64,000 nucleotides of DNA from positions 2,160,465-2,224,464 of the forward strand of contig NZ_CP031153.1 of the NCBI RefSeq assembly GCF_003352465.1. Reading direction: 5' to 3'. A program made the translations under genes and the position numbers. Below are positions 1 through 8,029 of this stretch, one piece after another. The stretch is from Kordia sp. SMS9 (GTDB taxonomy: Bacteria; Bacteroidota; Bacteroidia; Flavobacteriales; Flavobacteriaceae). The notes under the pieces were generated by a model that saw only the letters and a list, made by a program, of their open reading frames with translations, searched no databases and was not told the DNA's origin. The first letter of the stretch is position 1; each line of letters begins with the position of its first letter.

Positions 1-362
1 TTATAATCAATAGATTCTCTTCCGGCGATTACTAAATCATATCCACCATCTTTTACCACAGCAGCTAATTGTTTAGCTACAAAAAATCCGTCAGTTGCTG
101 CTGCATTTACACGAATCGCTTTATCTGCTCCAATCGCCAATGCTTTACGCAATGTAGGTTCGGTTTCAGCACCTCCAACATTTACAACATCTACAGATGC
201 GCCTTGCTTTTCTTTAAACCACATGGCACGTGTCAATCCAAATTCGTCATTTGGGTTAATTACAAACTGTACACCATTGGTATCAAATTTAGTATCTCCT
301 TCGGTAAAATTGATCTTTGAAGTAGTGTCAGGAACATGACTAATACATACTAATATTTTCAT
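1..362 (-). CDS. etfB: Electron transfer flavoprotein beta subunit, partial (C-terminus beyond window)
   Basis: EtfB pairs with EtfA to carry electrons from acyl-CoA and other flavin dehydrogenases to the quinone pool. The first 120 residues are visible. They begin MKILVCISHVPDTTSK, followed by a region containing INPNDEFGLTRA, and reach GRESIDY, which is the characteristic beta-subunit end of the first nucleotide-binding half. The reading frame leaves the window at base 1, so the C-terminal half and any following etfA are not seen. The start is the ATG at 362; the upstream region is non-coding. A perfect 28-bp palindrome lies 60-87 bases upstream and may be its operator. The family assignment is secure. 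Confidence 0.93.
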   Translation of the reverse strand, partial: MKILVCISHVPDTTSKINFTEGDTKFDTNGVQFVINPNDEFGLTRAMWFKEKQGASVDVVNVGGAETEPTLRKALAIGADKAIRVNAAATDGFFVAKQLAAVVKDGGYDLVIAGRESIDY

Positions 363-806
363 GGAATTTATATGTTTTAATTGAAATTTAAAATTTTGAC
401 GAATATACTGAATATTTCTCTAAAAATACTATGCATGCATAGTATTTTTTAATAATTTTTTATTTTTTGAACGAATTATTCAATTATCAATAATTTTTAA
501 ACGTTTTTTGGGGGAATTCACTAATTTTTTGTGCAAACAAACTTAGGTTTTGTCGCTATGAAAGCTACTTTTCTTAAAAGCATTCTCGTTTTTATTTTTC
601 ATTTATGAACATCTTATGTAGAAATAAACATTGATACATTGTAACATTTTGGGCGTGGAAACAAAAGAAGATTTTCAAAGAGTTCTTTATTTTGCTAAAG
701 AAATCATAAAAACACGTGTCTTTGTGAAATGTTTGATGTAGTAACTACCAATTTTGGAATTAATTGTTATTTTTGTTTTTCACTTTTTTAAAACAATAAT
801 AATTGT
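363..806. other. Divergent etfB/pdhB intergenic region
   Basis: This 444-base gap separates divergent etfB and pdhB. It contains the 28-bp palindrome near etfB and a TAnnTTTG-type -7 element (TATTTTTG, 768-775) 32 bases before pdhB. No correctly spaced TTTG -33 box is evident for the latter. I see no convincing gene or structured RNA in the rest. Confidence 0.5.
422..449. promoter_or_regulatory. Perfect 28-bp palindrome upstream of etfB, candidate operator
   Basis: The two 14-base halves are exact reverse complements; the core is ACTATGCATGCATAGT. It lies 60-87 bases before the etfB ATG. A weak -7-like TATATTCG (minus strand, about 398-405) would place the palindrome over the -33 region. Dimeric repressors such as TetR-family regulators of fatty-acid and branched-chain acid catabolism bind sites of this size, but no cognate regulator is in the window, so the role is inferred. 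Confidence 0.5.
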
Positions 807-1784
807 ATGAAAACAATACAGTTTAGAGAAGCGGTAGCTGAAGCCATGAGCGAAGAAATGCGCGCAGACGAAACCATTTATTTAATGGGAGAAGAAGTTG
901 CCGAATATAATGGAGCCTACAAAGCTTCTAAAGGCATGTTGGACGAGTTTGGAGCAGACCGTGTAATTGATACGCCTATTGCAGAACTTGGTTTTGCAGG
1001 GATCGGAGTTGGTTCTGCCATGAACGGAAACCGACCAATTATTGAGTTTATGACCTTCAATTTTGCTTTAGTAGGAATTGATCAAATCATAAATAATGCT
1101 GCGAAAATGCGTCAAATGTCAGGTGGACAGCTAAATATACCAATCGTTTTTCGTGGCCCAACAGCTTCAGCAGGACAATTAGCCGCCACACATTCACAAG
1201 CTTTTGAAAGCTGGTTTGCCAATTGCCCAGGTTTAAAAGTAGTCGTTCCTTCTAATGTATATGATGCAAAAGGATTGTTAAAAACGGCGATCCGAGATAA
1301 TGATCCTGTCATTTTTATGGAATCTGAACAAATGTATGGTGATAAAGGAGAAGTTCCAGAAGGGGAATACACAATTCCATTAGGAGTTGCAGATATTAAG
1401 CGAGAAGGAACAGATGTAACCATTGTTTCTTTTGGAAAAATCATCAAAGAAGCATACAAAGCTGCAGATGAGTTAGCCGAAGAAGGAATTTCTTGTGAAA
1501 TTATTGACTTACGTACCGTGCGTCCAATGGATCACGATGCTATTTTGACTTCTGTAAAGAAAACGAATAGATTGGTGATTTTAGAAGAAGCATGGCCATT
1601 TGGAAATGTAGCTACAGAAATTGTATATCAAGTACAAGCACAAGCATTTGATTACTTAGATGCGCCAATTCAAAAAATAAATACAGCCGATACGCCAGCA
1701 CCTTATTCTCCCGTATTATTGGAAGAATGGTTGCCAAATAAAAATGACGTAATTAAAGCTGTAAAAAAAGTTATGTATAAATAA
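807..1784 (+). CDS. pdhB: Pyruvate dehydrogenase E1 component, beta subunit
   Basis: This is the beta subunit of the heterotetrameric E1 (alpha2beta2) of the pyruvate dehydrogenase complex, which decarboxylates pyruvate with thiamine diphosphate and passes the acetyl group to E2. The 325-residue length is typical. An N-terminal transketolase-like pyrimidine-binding domain (about 5-180, with MTFNFALVGIDQIINNAAK and IVFRGP) is followed by the transketolase C-terminal domain (about 195-315, with IDLRTVRPMD and EEAWPFG). The E1 alpha and E2 genes are not adjacent here. A separate fused branched-chain E1 lies at 46.4 kb; the substrate assignment to pyruvate rests on the family resemblance. A terminator hairpin follows. 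Confidence 0.9.
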   Translation: MKTIQFREAVAEAMSEEMRADETIYLMGEEVAEYNGAYKASKGMLDEFGADRVIDTPIAELGFAGIGVGSAMNGNRPIIEFMTFNFALVGIDQIINNAAKMRQMSGGQLNIPIVFRGPTASAGQLAATHSQAFESWFANCPGLKVVVPSNVYDAKGLLKTAIRDNDPVIFMESEQMYGDKGEVPEGEYTIPLGVADIKREGTDVTIVSFGKIIKEAYKAADELAEEGISCEIIDLRTVRPMDHDAILTSVKKTNRLVILEEAWPFGNVATEIVYQVQAQAFDYLDAPIQKINTADTPAPYSPVLLEEWLPNKNDVIKAVKKVMYK

Positions 1785-1808
1785 ACATGAACTTTTAACG
1801 TTATAAAA

Positions 1809-1846
1809 GCTTCATCGGCATATTTGTTGATGAAGTTTTTGTTTTT
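1809..1846 (+). terminator. Intrinsic terminator of pdhB
   Basis: A hairpin with arms CTTCATC (1810-1816) and GATGAAG (1829-1835) is followed by a T-rich stretch, 25 bases after the pdhB stop. Confidence 0.65.
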
Positions 1847-1860
1847 AAAATGATACAAAT

Positions 1861-4383
1861 TTGAGGACTACACTATTTTGTTTTTTAGCCATTTTACTCT
1901 GTTATACAGGTTTTTCCCAGACAAAAGTAAGCGGAGTAATTAAAGATTCATCAGGAGAACCTGTACCTTTTGCCAATGTGGTATTTAAAAATTCTATTGA
2001 AGGAACGATCAGTAATGAAAATGGTCGATTTTACCTTGAATCAGATAAAACATATAAAGTAGTCGTCTTTTCTTTTGTTGGATATGCCACGAAAGAAGTC
2101 ACATTGACCAAAAAAGTCAATTATAAAATGGAAATCACCTTGGAAGAAGGTGAAAAACTCAAAGCTGTCGTCATTGTTTCGGGAAAACAACCCAAAAAGA
2201 ACAATCCCGCAATTGACATTCTCCGTAAAATATGGAAGCGAAAACGTTTCAACGGTATTCGACAATTCAAACAATATGCATACGATAAGTATGAAAAAGT
2301 TGAGTTTGACTTGAATACAATTGACAGCGCCATGATGAAAAGCAGGCTGTTTCGTGGTATGGAATTCATCTTTAAAGAAATAGATACTTCCAGCATTACA
2401 GGGAAAACCTATTTGCCAATTTTTATCAACGAAGCGGTTTCAAAAGTGTATGGTGATAATGTTAGAAACAAAGAAAAAGAAGACCTAATCGGGAATAAAA
2501 ACTCTGGTTTTAGTAGTAACGAAACCATTACTTCTTTTGTTAAAGATTTATACAACGATTATGATATTTACGATAATTACCTAAAGTTTTTTGACAAGAG
2601 TTTTACCAGTCCATTATCGCGTACAGGAATCAACACGTATAACTATGTCTTGGCAGATACGGCGTACATTGACAACAAATTGTGTTACAATATTATTTAC
2701 TATCCGAGACGAAAAAATGAACTCACTTTTAAAGGTGATTTTTGGGTGAATGATTCCACATTTGCCATCAAAAAAATCAATTTGCAAGCTAGTAAAAGTG
2801 CCAATATCAACTGGGTAAAAGAAATATATATAGAACAGGAATTTGACGTGTTAAACGATTCTGTTTTCTTACTAAAACGCGATTATATGTTGTCTGATTT
2901 TGCGTTGAACAAAAAAGAAAAATCGAAAGGTGTCTACGGAAAACGAACCACTTTGTATGACAATTATGTATTTGATGAAGAAAAATCTTCTGATTTTTAC
3001 AGCCAAGAGATCAATCCGTTTAATCAAGAAATTTACGAACGCAATGACGAGTTTTGGGCAGAAAACCGAATGGAAAAACTGAACAAAGACGAACAAGGTG
3101 TGTATAAAATGTTGGACACGCTCAAAACGGTGCCTAAGTTCAAACGTTTGTACAATTTGGCGTCTATTTTAGCGTCTGGTTATGTAGAATTTGACAAATA
3201 TAATTTGGATTACGGACCTATTTTCTCCACGTTCGGATTCAACGATGTGGAAGGCATCAGACTTCGCGCAGGTGGACGAACGTATTTCGGACCAAACGAC
3301 AAATGGCGTATTGAAGGTTATGGCGCGTATGGATTTGGTGACAATCGATTCAAATATGGAATCTCTGGAAAATGGTTACTCAGTCCTAAAAACAGATTGA
3401 TTGTCTCCGCAGGAAATCGACGCGATGTGGAGCAAACAGGTGTAAGTCTAACCGTAAATGACAATGTCTTGGGAAGAAGTTTTGCATCGTCCGCATTATT
3501 TGCTTCTGGAAACAGCGATCGTTTAACAGACATCAATTTATCTACTTTGGCGGTGCAAATGGAACCTTGGAAAAATATTACCTTGCGTTTAGGAAGTTCC
3601 TACAAAACCATGCGATCTGCGTCGCCGACTACGTTTAGTTTGTCGTATCTCGATCCGCAAGCTCCGAATGGAATCAACGATCGTTTGGTGCAATCGGAAA
3701 TTAATTTTTCAATAGATATGACACCCGGAAGAAAAACCATTCGTCATGGTGTGGAACGCAAAATTGTCAACGATGATTTTCCACGAATCTATCTTAATTT
3801 CAGTCGCGGTGTAGAAGGATTATTCAACAGTGATTTCAACTATTCTCGTGTACAATTATTTTACAGACAGCCTTTCCAAATTGGAGGTTTCGGACGAACA
3901 TACACAACCTTTGAAGCTGGAAAAACATTTGGAACGGTTCCGTTAAGTTTATTAAATGTCGTGCCAGGAAATCAAGCATATTTCTCCATTCACAACACGT
4001 TTTCACAATTAAATTTTTATGAATTTGTGACAGATACGTACACTTCTTTGCACATAGAACACAATTTTAACGGACGTATTTTTTCGAGAATTCCGTTTTT
4101 ACGAAAGTTGAATTTACGTGAAATAGTAGGAATTCGCGGAGTTTGGGGAAGCATTTCAGATGAAAACGTTGCCATGAACGTTCCTGCATTTGAAAGTTTG
4201 CCATTTAGAAACATCACGCCAGAGCGAATTGCACCCAACAATCAAATATACTGGGAATATTCACTCGGAATTGGAAACATCTTTAAAGTCTTTCGAATCG
4301 ACTTCAACTTCCGAGGAAACTACAAAAATAATATTGACGCTCGCCAATTTGGTGTCACAGGCGCGTTTGGATTTCATTTCTAA
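1861..4383 (+). CDS. DUF5686 family outer-membrane protein with carboxypeptidase-regulatory-like domain
   Basis: This is an 840-residue exported protein with a TTG start; the only nearby ATG (1850) is out of frame and stops at once. A signal peptide (about 1-20, ending GFSQ) is followed by a CarboxypepD_reg-like beta-sandwich (about 22-92, VSGVIKDSSGEPVPFANV). The DUF5686 region follows, with PAIDILRKIWKRKRFN near 117-132. The rest is rich in alternating aromatic beta-strands and ends in Phe, as outer-membrane barrels do. DUF5686 proteins are common in Bacteroidota and their biochemical role is not established. No partner gene is adjacent; it stands alone between pdhB and ppa. Confidence 0.82.
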   Translation: MRTTLFCFLAILLCYTGFSQTKVSGVIKDSSGEPVPFANVVFKNSIEGTISNENGRFYLESDKTYKVVVFSFVGYATKEVTLTKKVNYKMEITLEEGEKLKAVVIVSGKQPKKNNPAIDILRKIWKRKRFNGIRQFKQYAYDKYEKVEFDLNTIDSAMMKSRLFRGMEFIFKEIDTSSITGKTYLPIFINEAVSKVYGDNVRNKEKEDLIGNKNSGFSSNETITSFVKDLYNDYDIYDNYLKFFDKSFTSPLSRTGINTYNYVLADTAYIDNKLCYNIIYYPRRKNELTFKGDFWVNDSTFAIKKINLQASKSANINWVKEIYIEQEFDVLNDSVFLLKRDYMLSDFALNKKEKSKGVYGKRTTLYDNYVFDEEKSSDFYSQEINPFNQEIYERNDEFWAENRMEKLNKDEQGVYKMLDTLKTVPKFKRLYNLASILASGYVEFDKYNLDYGPIFSTFGFNDVEGIRLRAGGRTYFGPNDKWRIEGYGAYGFGDNRFKYGISGKWLLSPKNRLIVSAGNRRDVEQTGVSLTVNDNVLGRSFASSALFASGNSDRLTDINLSTLAVQMEPWKNITLRLGSSYKTMRSASPTTFSLSYLDPQAPNGINDRLVQSEINFSIDMTPGRKTIRHGVERKIVNDDFPRIYLNFSRGVEGLFNSDFNYSRVQLFYRQPFQIGGFGRTYTTFEAGKTFGTVPLSLLNVVPGNQAYFSIHNTFSQLNFYEFVTDTYTSLHIEHNFNGRIFSRIPFLRKLNLREIVGIRGVWGSISDENVAMNVPAFESLPFRNITPERIAPNNQIYWEYSLGIGNIFKVFRIDFNFRGNYKNNIDARQFGVTGAFGFHF

Positions 4384-4467
4384 GGGTAATTTCGCTGTAA
4401 AAATAGATTTTTCGTTCACAGAAATATGGGCAATTTAAAAGCGTACATCAAATAATACCGCTTCTTC

Positions 4468-4499
4468 ATTGCTCAGTCAAAGTGTTTTACCTAAATTTG
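4468..4499 (+). promoter_or_regulatory. Bacteroidota-type promoter of ppa
   Basis: The -7 element TAAATTTG (4492-4499) matches TAnnTTTG exactly, with ATTG at 4468-4471 as a -33 box and a 20-base spacer. It lies 40 bases before the ppa start. Confidence 0.6.
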
Positions 4500-4539
4500 C
4501 AGCCCTTTTTAAAAAATGTTTGACAAATAAAATGGTTTT

Positions 4540-5067
4540 ATGACAGCGAAAGAAAAAGTAACCTTCGATGCACTGATTGAAATTCCAAAAGGAAGTAGAA
4601 ATAAATATGAGTACGATTTTGATCTAAAAAAAATACGTTTTGACAGAATGTTATTTTCTTCCATGATGTATCCTGGCGATTATGGTTTTATTCCAGAAAC
4701 ACTAGCTTTAGATGGCGACCCATTAGATGTATTAGTGTTAGGAACCGAGCCTACATTTCCAATGTGTGTTATGGAAATTAAACCAATTGGCGTATTCCAC
4801 ATGGCAGACGAAAAAGGACCCGATGAAAAAATTGTATGTGTGCCTGTAAGTGATCCAATTTGGAATAGTTATGAAGACATTCAAGATTTGAATCCACACC
4901 GAATCAAAGAAATAACACACTTTTTTCAAGTATACAAAGATTTAGAAAAGAAAAAAGTTGATGTTGGTGGCTGGGGAAATGCTGATGAAGCCTACGAAAT
5001 TGTAGATAAATGCATTGAACGTTATGAAGCCAGCGAACACAAAAAAAACGGCGACTTTACGATATAA
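4540..5067 (+). CDS. ppa: Inorganic pyrophosphatase, soluble family I
   Basis: This cytoplasmic enzyme hydrolyses pyrophosphate to two phosphates and so pulls biosynthetic reactions forward. It has 175 residues, normal for bacterial family I. The family signature is visible as DGDPLDVLV (about 66-74), whose aspartates bind Mg2+. MMYPGDYGFIPETLA just before it is also characteristic. It is followed by its own terminator and then by a membrane pyrophosphatase on the same strand, so the two pyrophosphate-consuming enzymes are adjacent but probably transcribed separately. Confidence 0.96.
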   Translation: MTAKEKVTFDALIEIPKGSRNKYEYDFDLKKIRFDRMLFSSMMYPGDYGFIPETLALDGDPLDVLVLGTEPTFPMCVMEIKPIGVFHMADEKGPDEKIVCVPVSDPIWNSYEDIQDLNPHRIKEITHFFQVYKDLEKKKVDVGGWGNADEAYEIVDKCIERYEASEHKKNGDFTI

Positions 5068-5092
5068 AAAAAATATTACAACATACAATCTT

Positions 5093-5130
5093 AAAAAAAC
5101 CTTCTAAATCGATTTAGAAGGTTTTTTTTT
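5093..5130 (+). terminator. Intrinsic terminator of ppa
   Basis: A perfect inverted repeat centred at 5110/5111 (right arm GATTTAGAAGG) is flanked by A- and T-runs. It lies between ppa and hppA. Confidence 0.85.
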
Positions 5131-5182
5131 CTGCTTGATTTTGTTACTTTTACGCCGCTAATTAACAAATCAAAAAAACAAT

Positions 5183-7510
5183 ATGGAATCACTGATGATT
5201 TACATGCCGATAGTTGCAGCAGCAATAGGCTTAATCTACATGCTCATAAAAAAGTCTTGGGTAATGAAGCAAGACGCAGGCGACGGGAAAATGAAAGAAA
5301 TCTCGGATCACATCTACGAAGGCGCATTGGCGTTCTTAAATGCAGAATATCGCCTCTTAGCAATATTTGTAATTGTAGTAAGTGTAGCGCTTGCAGGAGT
5401 TTCGTTCATTGTGCCAACAACACATTGGATGATCGTCGTTGCATTTATTTTTGGAGCCGTATTTTCAGCATTTGCAGGAAATATTGGGATGAAAATTGCA
5501 ACCAAAACAAACGTTCGTACTACACAAGCCGCACGAACCAGCTTGCCAAACGCTTTAAAAATATCATTTGGTGGCGGAACGGTTATGGGACTTGGAGTTG
5601 CTGGTTTAGCAGTTTTAGGACTCACAGCGTTCTTCCTAATCTTCTTCCACTACTTTATGGGAGGAGTTTGGTCTGATGAAATGGTAACTGTTAATGGAGA
5701 ATTGTTAAACAAGTCAAATTTAGACATGACAATCGTACTAGAAACACTAGCGGGATTCTCGCTTGGAGCAGAATCTATTGCATTATTTGCACGTGTTGGT
5801 GGAGGAATCTACACCAAAGCAGCCGATGTAGGAGCCGATTTAGTAGGAAAAGTAGAAGCGGGAATTCCAGAAGATGATCCACGAAATCCTGCAACCATTG
5901 CAGATAATGTAGGAGACAATGTAGGTGATGTTGCTGGAATGGGAGCCGATTTATTTGGTTCGTATGTAGCAACCGTACTCGCAGCAATGGTATTAGGAAA
6001 CTATATCATTAAAGATATGGGCGGAAGTATAACGGATGGTTTCGGAGGAATTGGGCCTATATTATTACCAATGGCAATTGCAGGAGCAGGAATCATCATC
6101 TCTGTAATTGGAACCATGTTAGTAAAAATAAAGAGCAACGAAGCCAAAGAAAAGCAAGTAATGGGCGCATTAAATGTTGGTAACTGGACATCAATTGTAT
6201 TGGTAGCTATTGCTTGTTTTGGATTGTGTACTTATATGTTACCAGAAACCATGAAAATGGAGTTCTTTGGAGAAGGAAAAGTAGATATCACCGCAATTCG
6301 TGTATTTTACGCAACGTTAGTAGGCTTATTTGTGGGTGGAGTTATTTCATCCATCACAGAATACTACACAGGATTGGGTAAAAAACCAATCTTAGCCATC
6401 GTACAAAAATCAAGTACTGGTGCAGGAACAAATATCATCGCTGGTTTGGCAACAGGAATGATTTCTACCTTCTCATCTGTATTATTATTTGCTGCAGCTA
6501 TATGGGCATCCTATGCATTTGCAGGATTCTACGGAGTAGCGATGGCAGCTTCAGCAATGATGGCAACTACAGCAATGCAGTTAGCAATTGATGCTTTCGG
6601 ACCTATTGCAGATAACGCAGGAGGAATTGCAGAGATGAGCGAACAAGATCCAATCGTACGTGAGCGTACCGATATTTTAGATTCAGTAGGAAACACCACA
6701 GCAGCAACTGGAAAAGGATTTGCAATTGCTTCTGCGGCATTAACGTCGTTAGCATTGTTTGCAGCGTATGTAACCTTTACTGAAATTGACGGAATTAACA
6801 TTTTTAAAGCTCCTGTACTAGCGATGCTATTTGTGGGTGGAATGGTGCCCGTGGTATTCTCTGCCTTAGCAATGAACGCCGTAGGAAAAGCAGCGATGGA
6901 AATGGTATACGAAGTACGTCGCCAGTTCAAAGAAATTCCTGGAATTATGGAAGGAACTGGAAAACCAGAATACGATAAATGTGTGGCAATTTCTACTAAG
7001 GCATCTTTAAAAGAAATGATGTTGCCAGGGTTATTAACCATCGGATTCCCATTAGCCATTGCTTTTGTTCCTTTAGCATTTGGAATGGAAAACAAAGCCA
7101 TTGCAGAAATGTTAGGTGGATATATGGCAGGAGTTACTGTAAGTGGTGTACTTTGGGCAATCTTCCAAAACAACGCTGGAGGCGCTTGGGACAACGCTAA
7201 AAAATCATTTGAAGCAGGAGTAGAGATCAACGGAGAAATGACATACAAAGGCTCTGACGCGCACAAAGCGGCGGTAACTGGTGATACTGTTGGAGATCCT
7301 TTCAAAGATACGTCTGGACCATCAATGAACATTTTAATCAAATTAACGTGTTTAATCGGATTGGTAATTGCGCCAATATTAGGAGGACATCCTGATGAAA
7401 CTGCCACTGCGGAAGAAGTAGATACAAATATCATTCAAGTCAATGCACAAGAAGCTACCGAAGCCGATGTAGCATTGAATATCATCACAATGAAAGAGGA
7501 AAATTTATAA
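5183..7510 (+). CDS. hppA: Membrane ion-pumping pyrophosphatase, K+-dependent type
   Basis: This integral membrane pump couples pyrophosphate hydrolysis to export of Na+ and/or H+. It has 775 residues and about 16 membrane segments. Catalytic-site motifs are visible: DNVGDNVGDVAGMGADLFGS (about 234-253), DNAGGIAEMSE (about 477-487), GGAWDNAKK and DTVGDPFKDTSGPS. In GNTTAATGKG (503-512), Ala507 and Gly510 stand where K+-independent H+ pumps have Lys and Thr. This indicates the K+-dependent class, which contains the Na+-PPases and Na+,H+-PPases. The acidic C-terminal tail of about 40 residues is longer than usual. The ion specificity cannot be settled from sequence alone. Confidence 0.94.
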   Translation: MESLMIYMPIVAAAIGLIYMLIKKSWVMKQDAGDGKMKEISDHIYEGALAFLNAEYRLLAIFVIVVSVALAGVSFIVPTTHWMIVVAFIFGAVFSAFAGNIGMKIATKTNVRTTQAARTSLPNALKISFGGGTVMGLGVAGLAVLGLTAFFLIFFHYFMGGVWSDEMVTVNGELLNKSNLDMTIVLETLAGFSLGAESIALFARVGGGIYTKAADVGADLVGKVEAGIPEDDPRNPATIADNVGDNVGDVAGMGADLFGSYVATVLAAMVLGNYIIKDMGGSITDGFGGIGPILLPMAIAGAGIIISVIGTMLVKIKSNEAKEKQVMGALNVGNWTSIVLVAIACFGLCTYMLPETMKMEFFGEGKVDITAIRVFYATLVGLFVGGVISSITEYYTGLGKKPILAIVQKSSTGAGTNIIAGLATGMISTFSSVLLFAAAIWASYAFAGFYGVAMAASAMMATTAMQLAIDAFGPIADNAGGIAEMSEQDPIVRERTDILDSVGNTTAATGKGFAIASAALTSLALFAAYVTFTEIDGINIFKAPVLAMLFVGGMVPVVFSALAMNAVGKAAMEMVYEVRRQFKEIPGIMEGTGKPEYDKCVAISTKASLKEMMLPGLLTIGFPLAIAFVPLAFGMENKAIAEMLGGYMAGVTVSGVLWAIFQNNAGGAWDNAKKSFEAGVEINGEMTYKGSDAHKAAVTGDTVGDPFKDTSGPSMNILIKLTCLIGLVIAPILGGHPDETATAEEVDTNIIQVNAQEATEADVALNIITMKEENL

Positions 7511-7535
7511 AAAACCGACTTTTTATAATTTTTAC

Positions 7536-7567
7536 AAAGCCGTCATCGAAAGATTACGGCTTTTTTT
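7536..7567 (+). terminator. Intrinsic terminator of hppA
   Basis: The hairpin AAAGCCGT (7536-7543) / ACGGC plus seven T (7556-7567) lies 25 bases after the hppA stop. Confidence 0.8.
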
Positions 7568-7570
7568 AGT

Positions 7571-7976
7571 GAAACTCAACTTTGAGAAGTCGAAGACGCA
7601 CTCAAAGTTGTAAGTTGAACTAATCCCGCTGTATAGCGGGATCTCATCAAATTTTCCGCAGCGGTTTTTAATAGTTAGATTTTATAGTTTGAAACTCAAC
7701 TTTGAGAAGTCGAAGACGCACTCAAAGTTGTAAGTTGAACTAATCCCGCTGTATAGCGGGATCTCATCAAATTTTTCACTGCGGTTTTAATAGTGATATT
7801 TCATAGTTTGAAACTCAACTTTGAGAAGTTAAAGACGCACTCAAAGTTGTAAGTTGAACTAATCCCGCTGTATAGCGGGATCTCAAATTGTTTTCCGTAG
7901 AGGTTTTTCTAATAATATGATTTATATTTGAAACTCAACTTTGAGAAGTTAAAGATGCATTCAAAGTTGCACATTC
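7571..7976. repeat. Tandem array of 3.4 copies of a 120-bp unit
   Basis: Units start at 7571, 7691, 7810 and 7930 with GAAACTCAACTTTGAG; the fourth is truncated after about 46 bases. Every unit carries the inverted repeat CAACTTTGAG / CTCAAAGTTG (one mismatch in the last). The first three also carry the hairpin ATCCCGCT gtat AGCGGGAT. The single-stranded loop drifts (gtcgaag to gttaaag) while the stems stay fixed. It fills the gap between hppA and the rhomboid gene. It is not a CRISPR array. Confidence 0.9.
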
Positions 7977-8029
7977 AAAAGAATAAAAAGATACGTATAA
8001 CTCAAAAGTGATCGGTTTTTCTTGAAAAA

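Noticed and set aside
655..741. GTG-started 28-residue plus-strand ORF between etfB and pdhB
   Set aside because: Looks faintly coding but has no ATG, no recognisable motif and no promoter.
6529..7434. 301-residue minus-strand ORF inside hppA
   Set aside because: Long antisense frame created by the codon pattern of the highly conserved membrane pyrophosphatase; no independent start or family.
7571..7976. CRISPR array
   Set aside because: Units are contiguous 120-bp repeats without unique spacers, and there are no cas genes.
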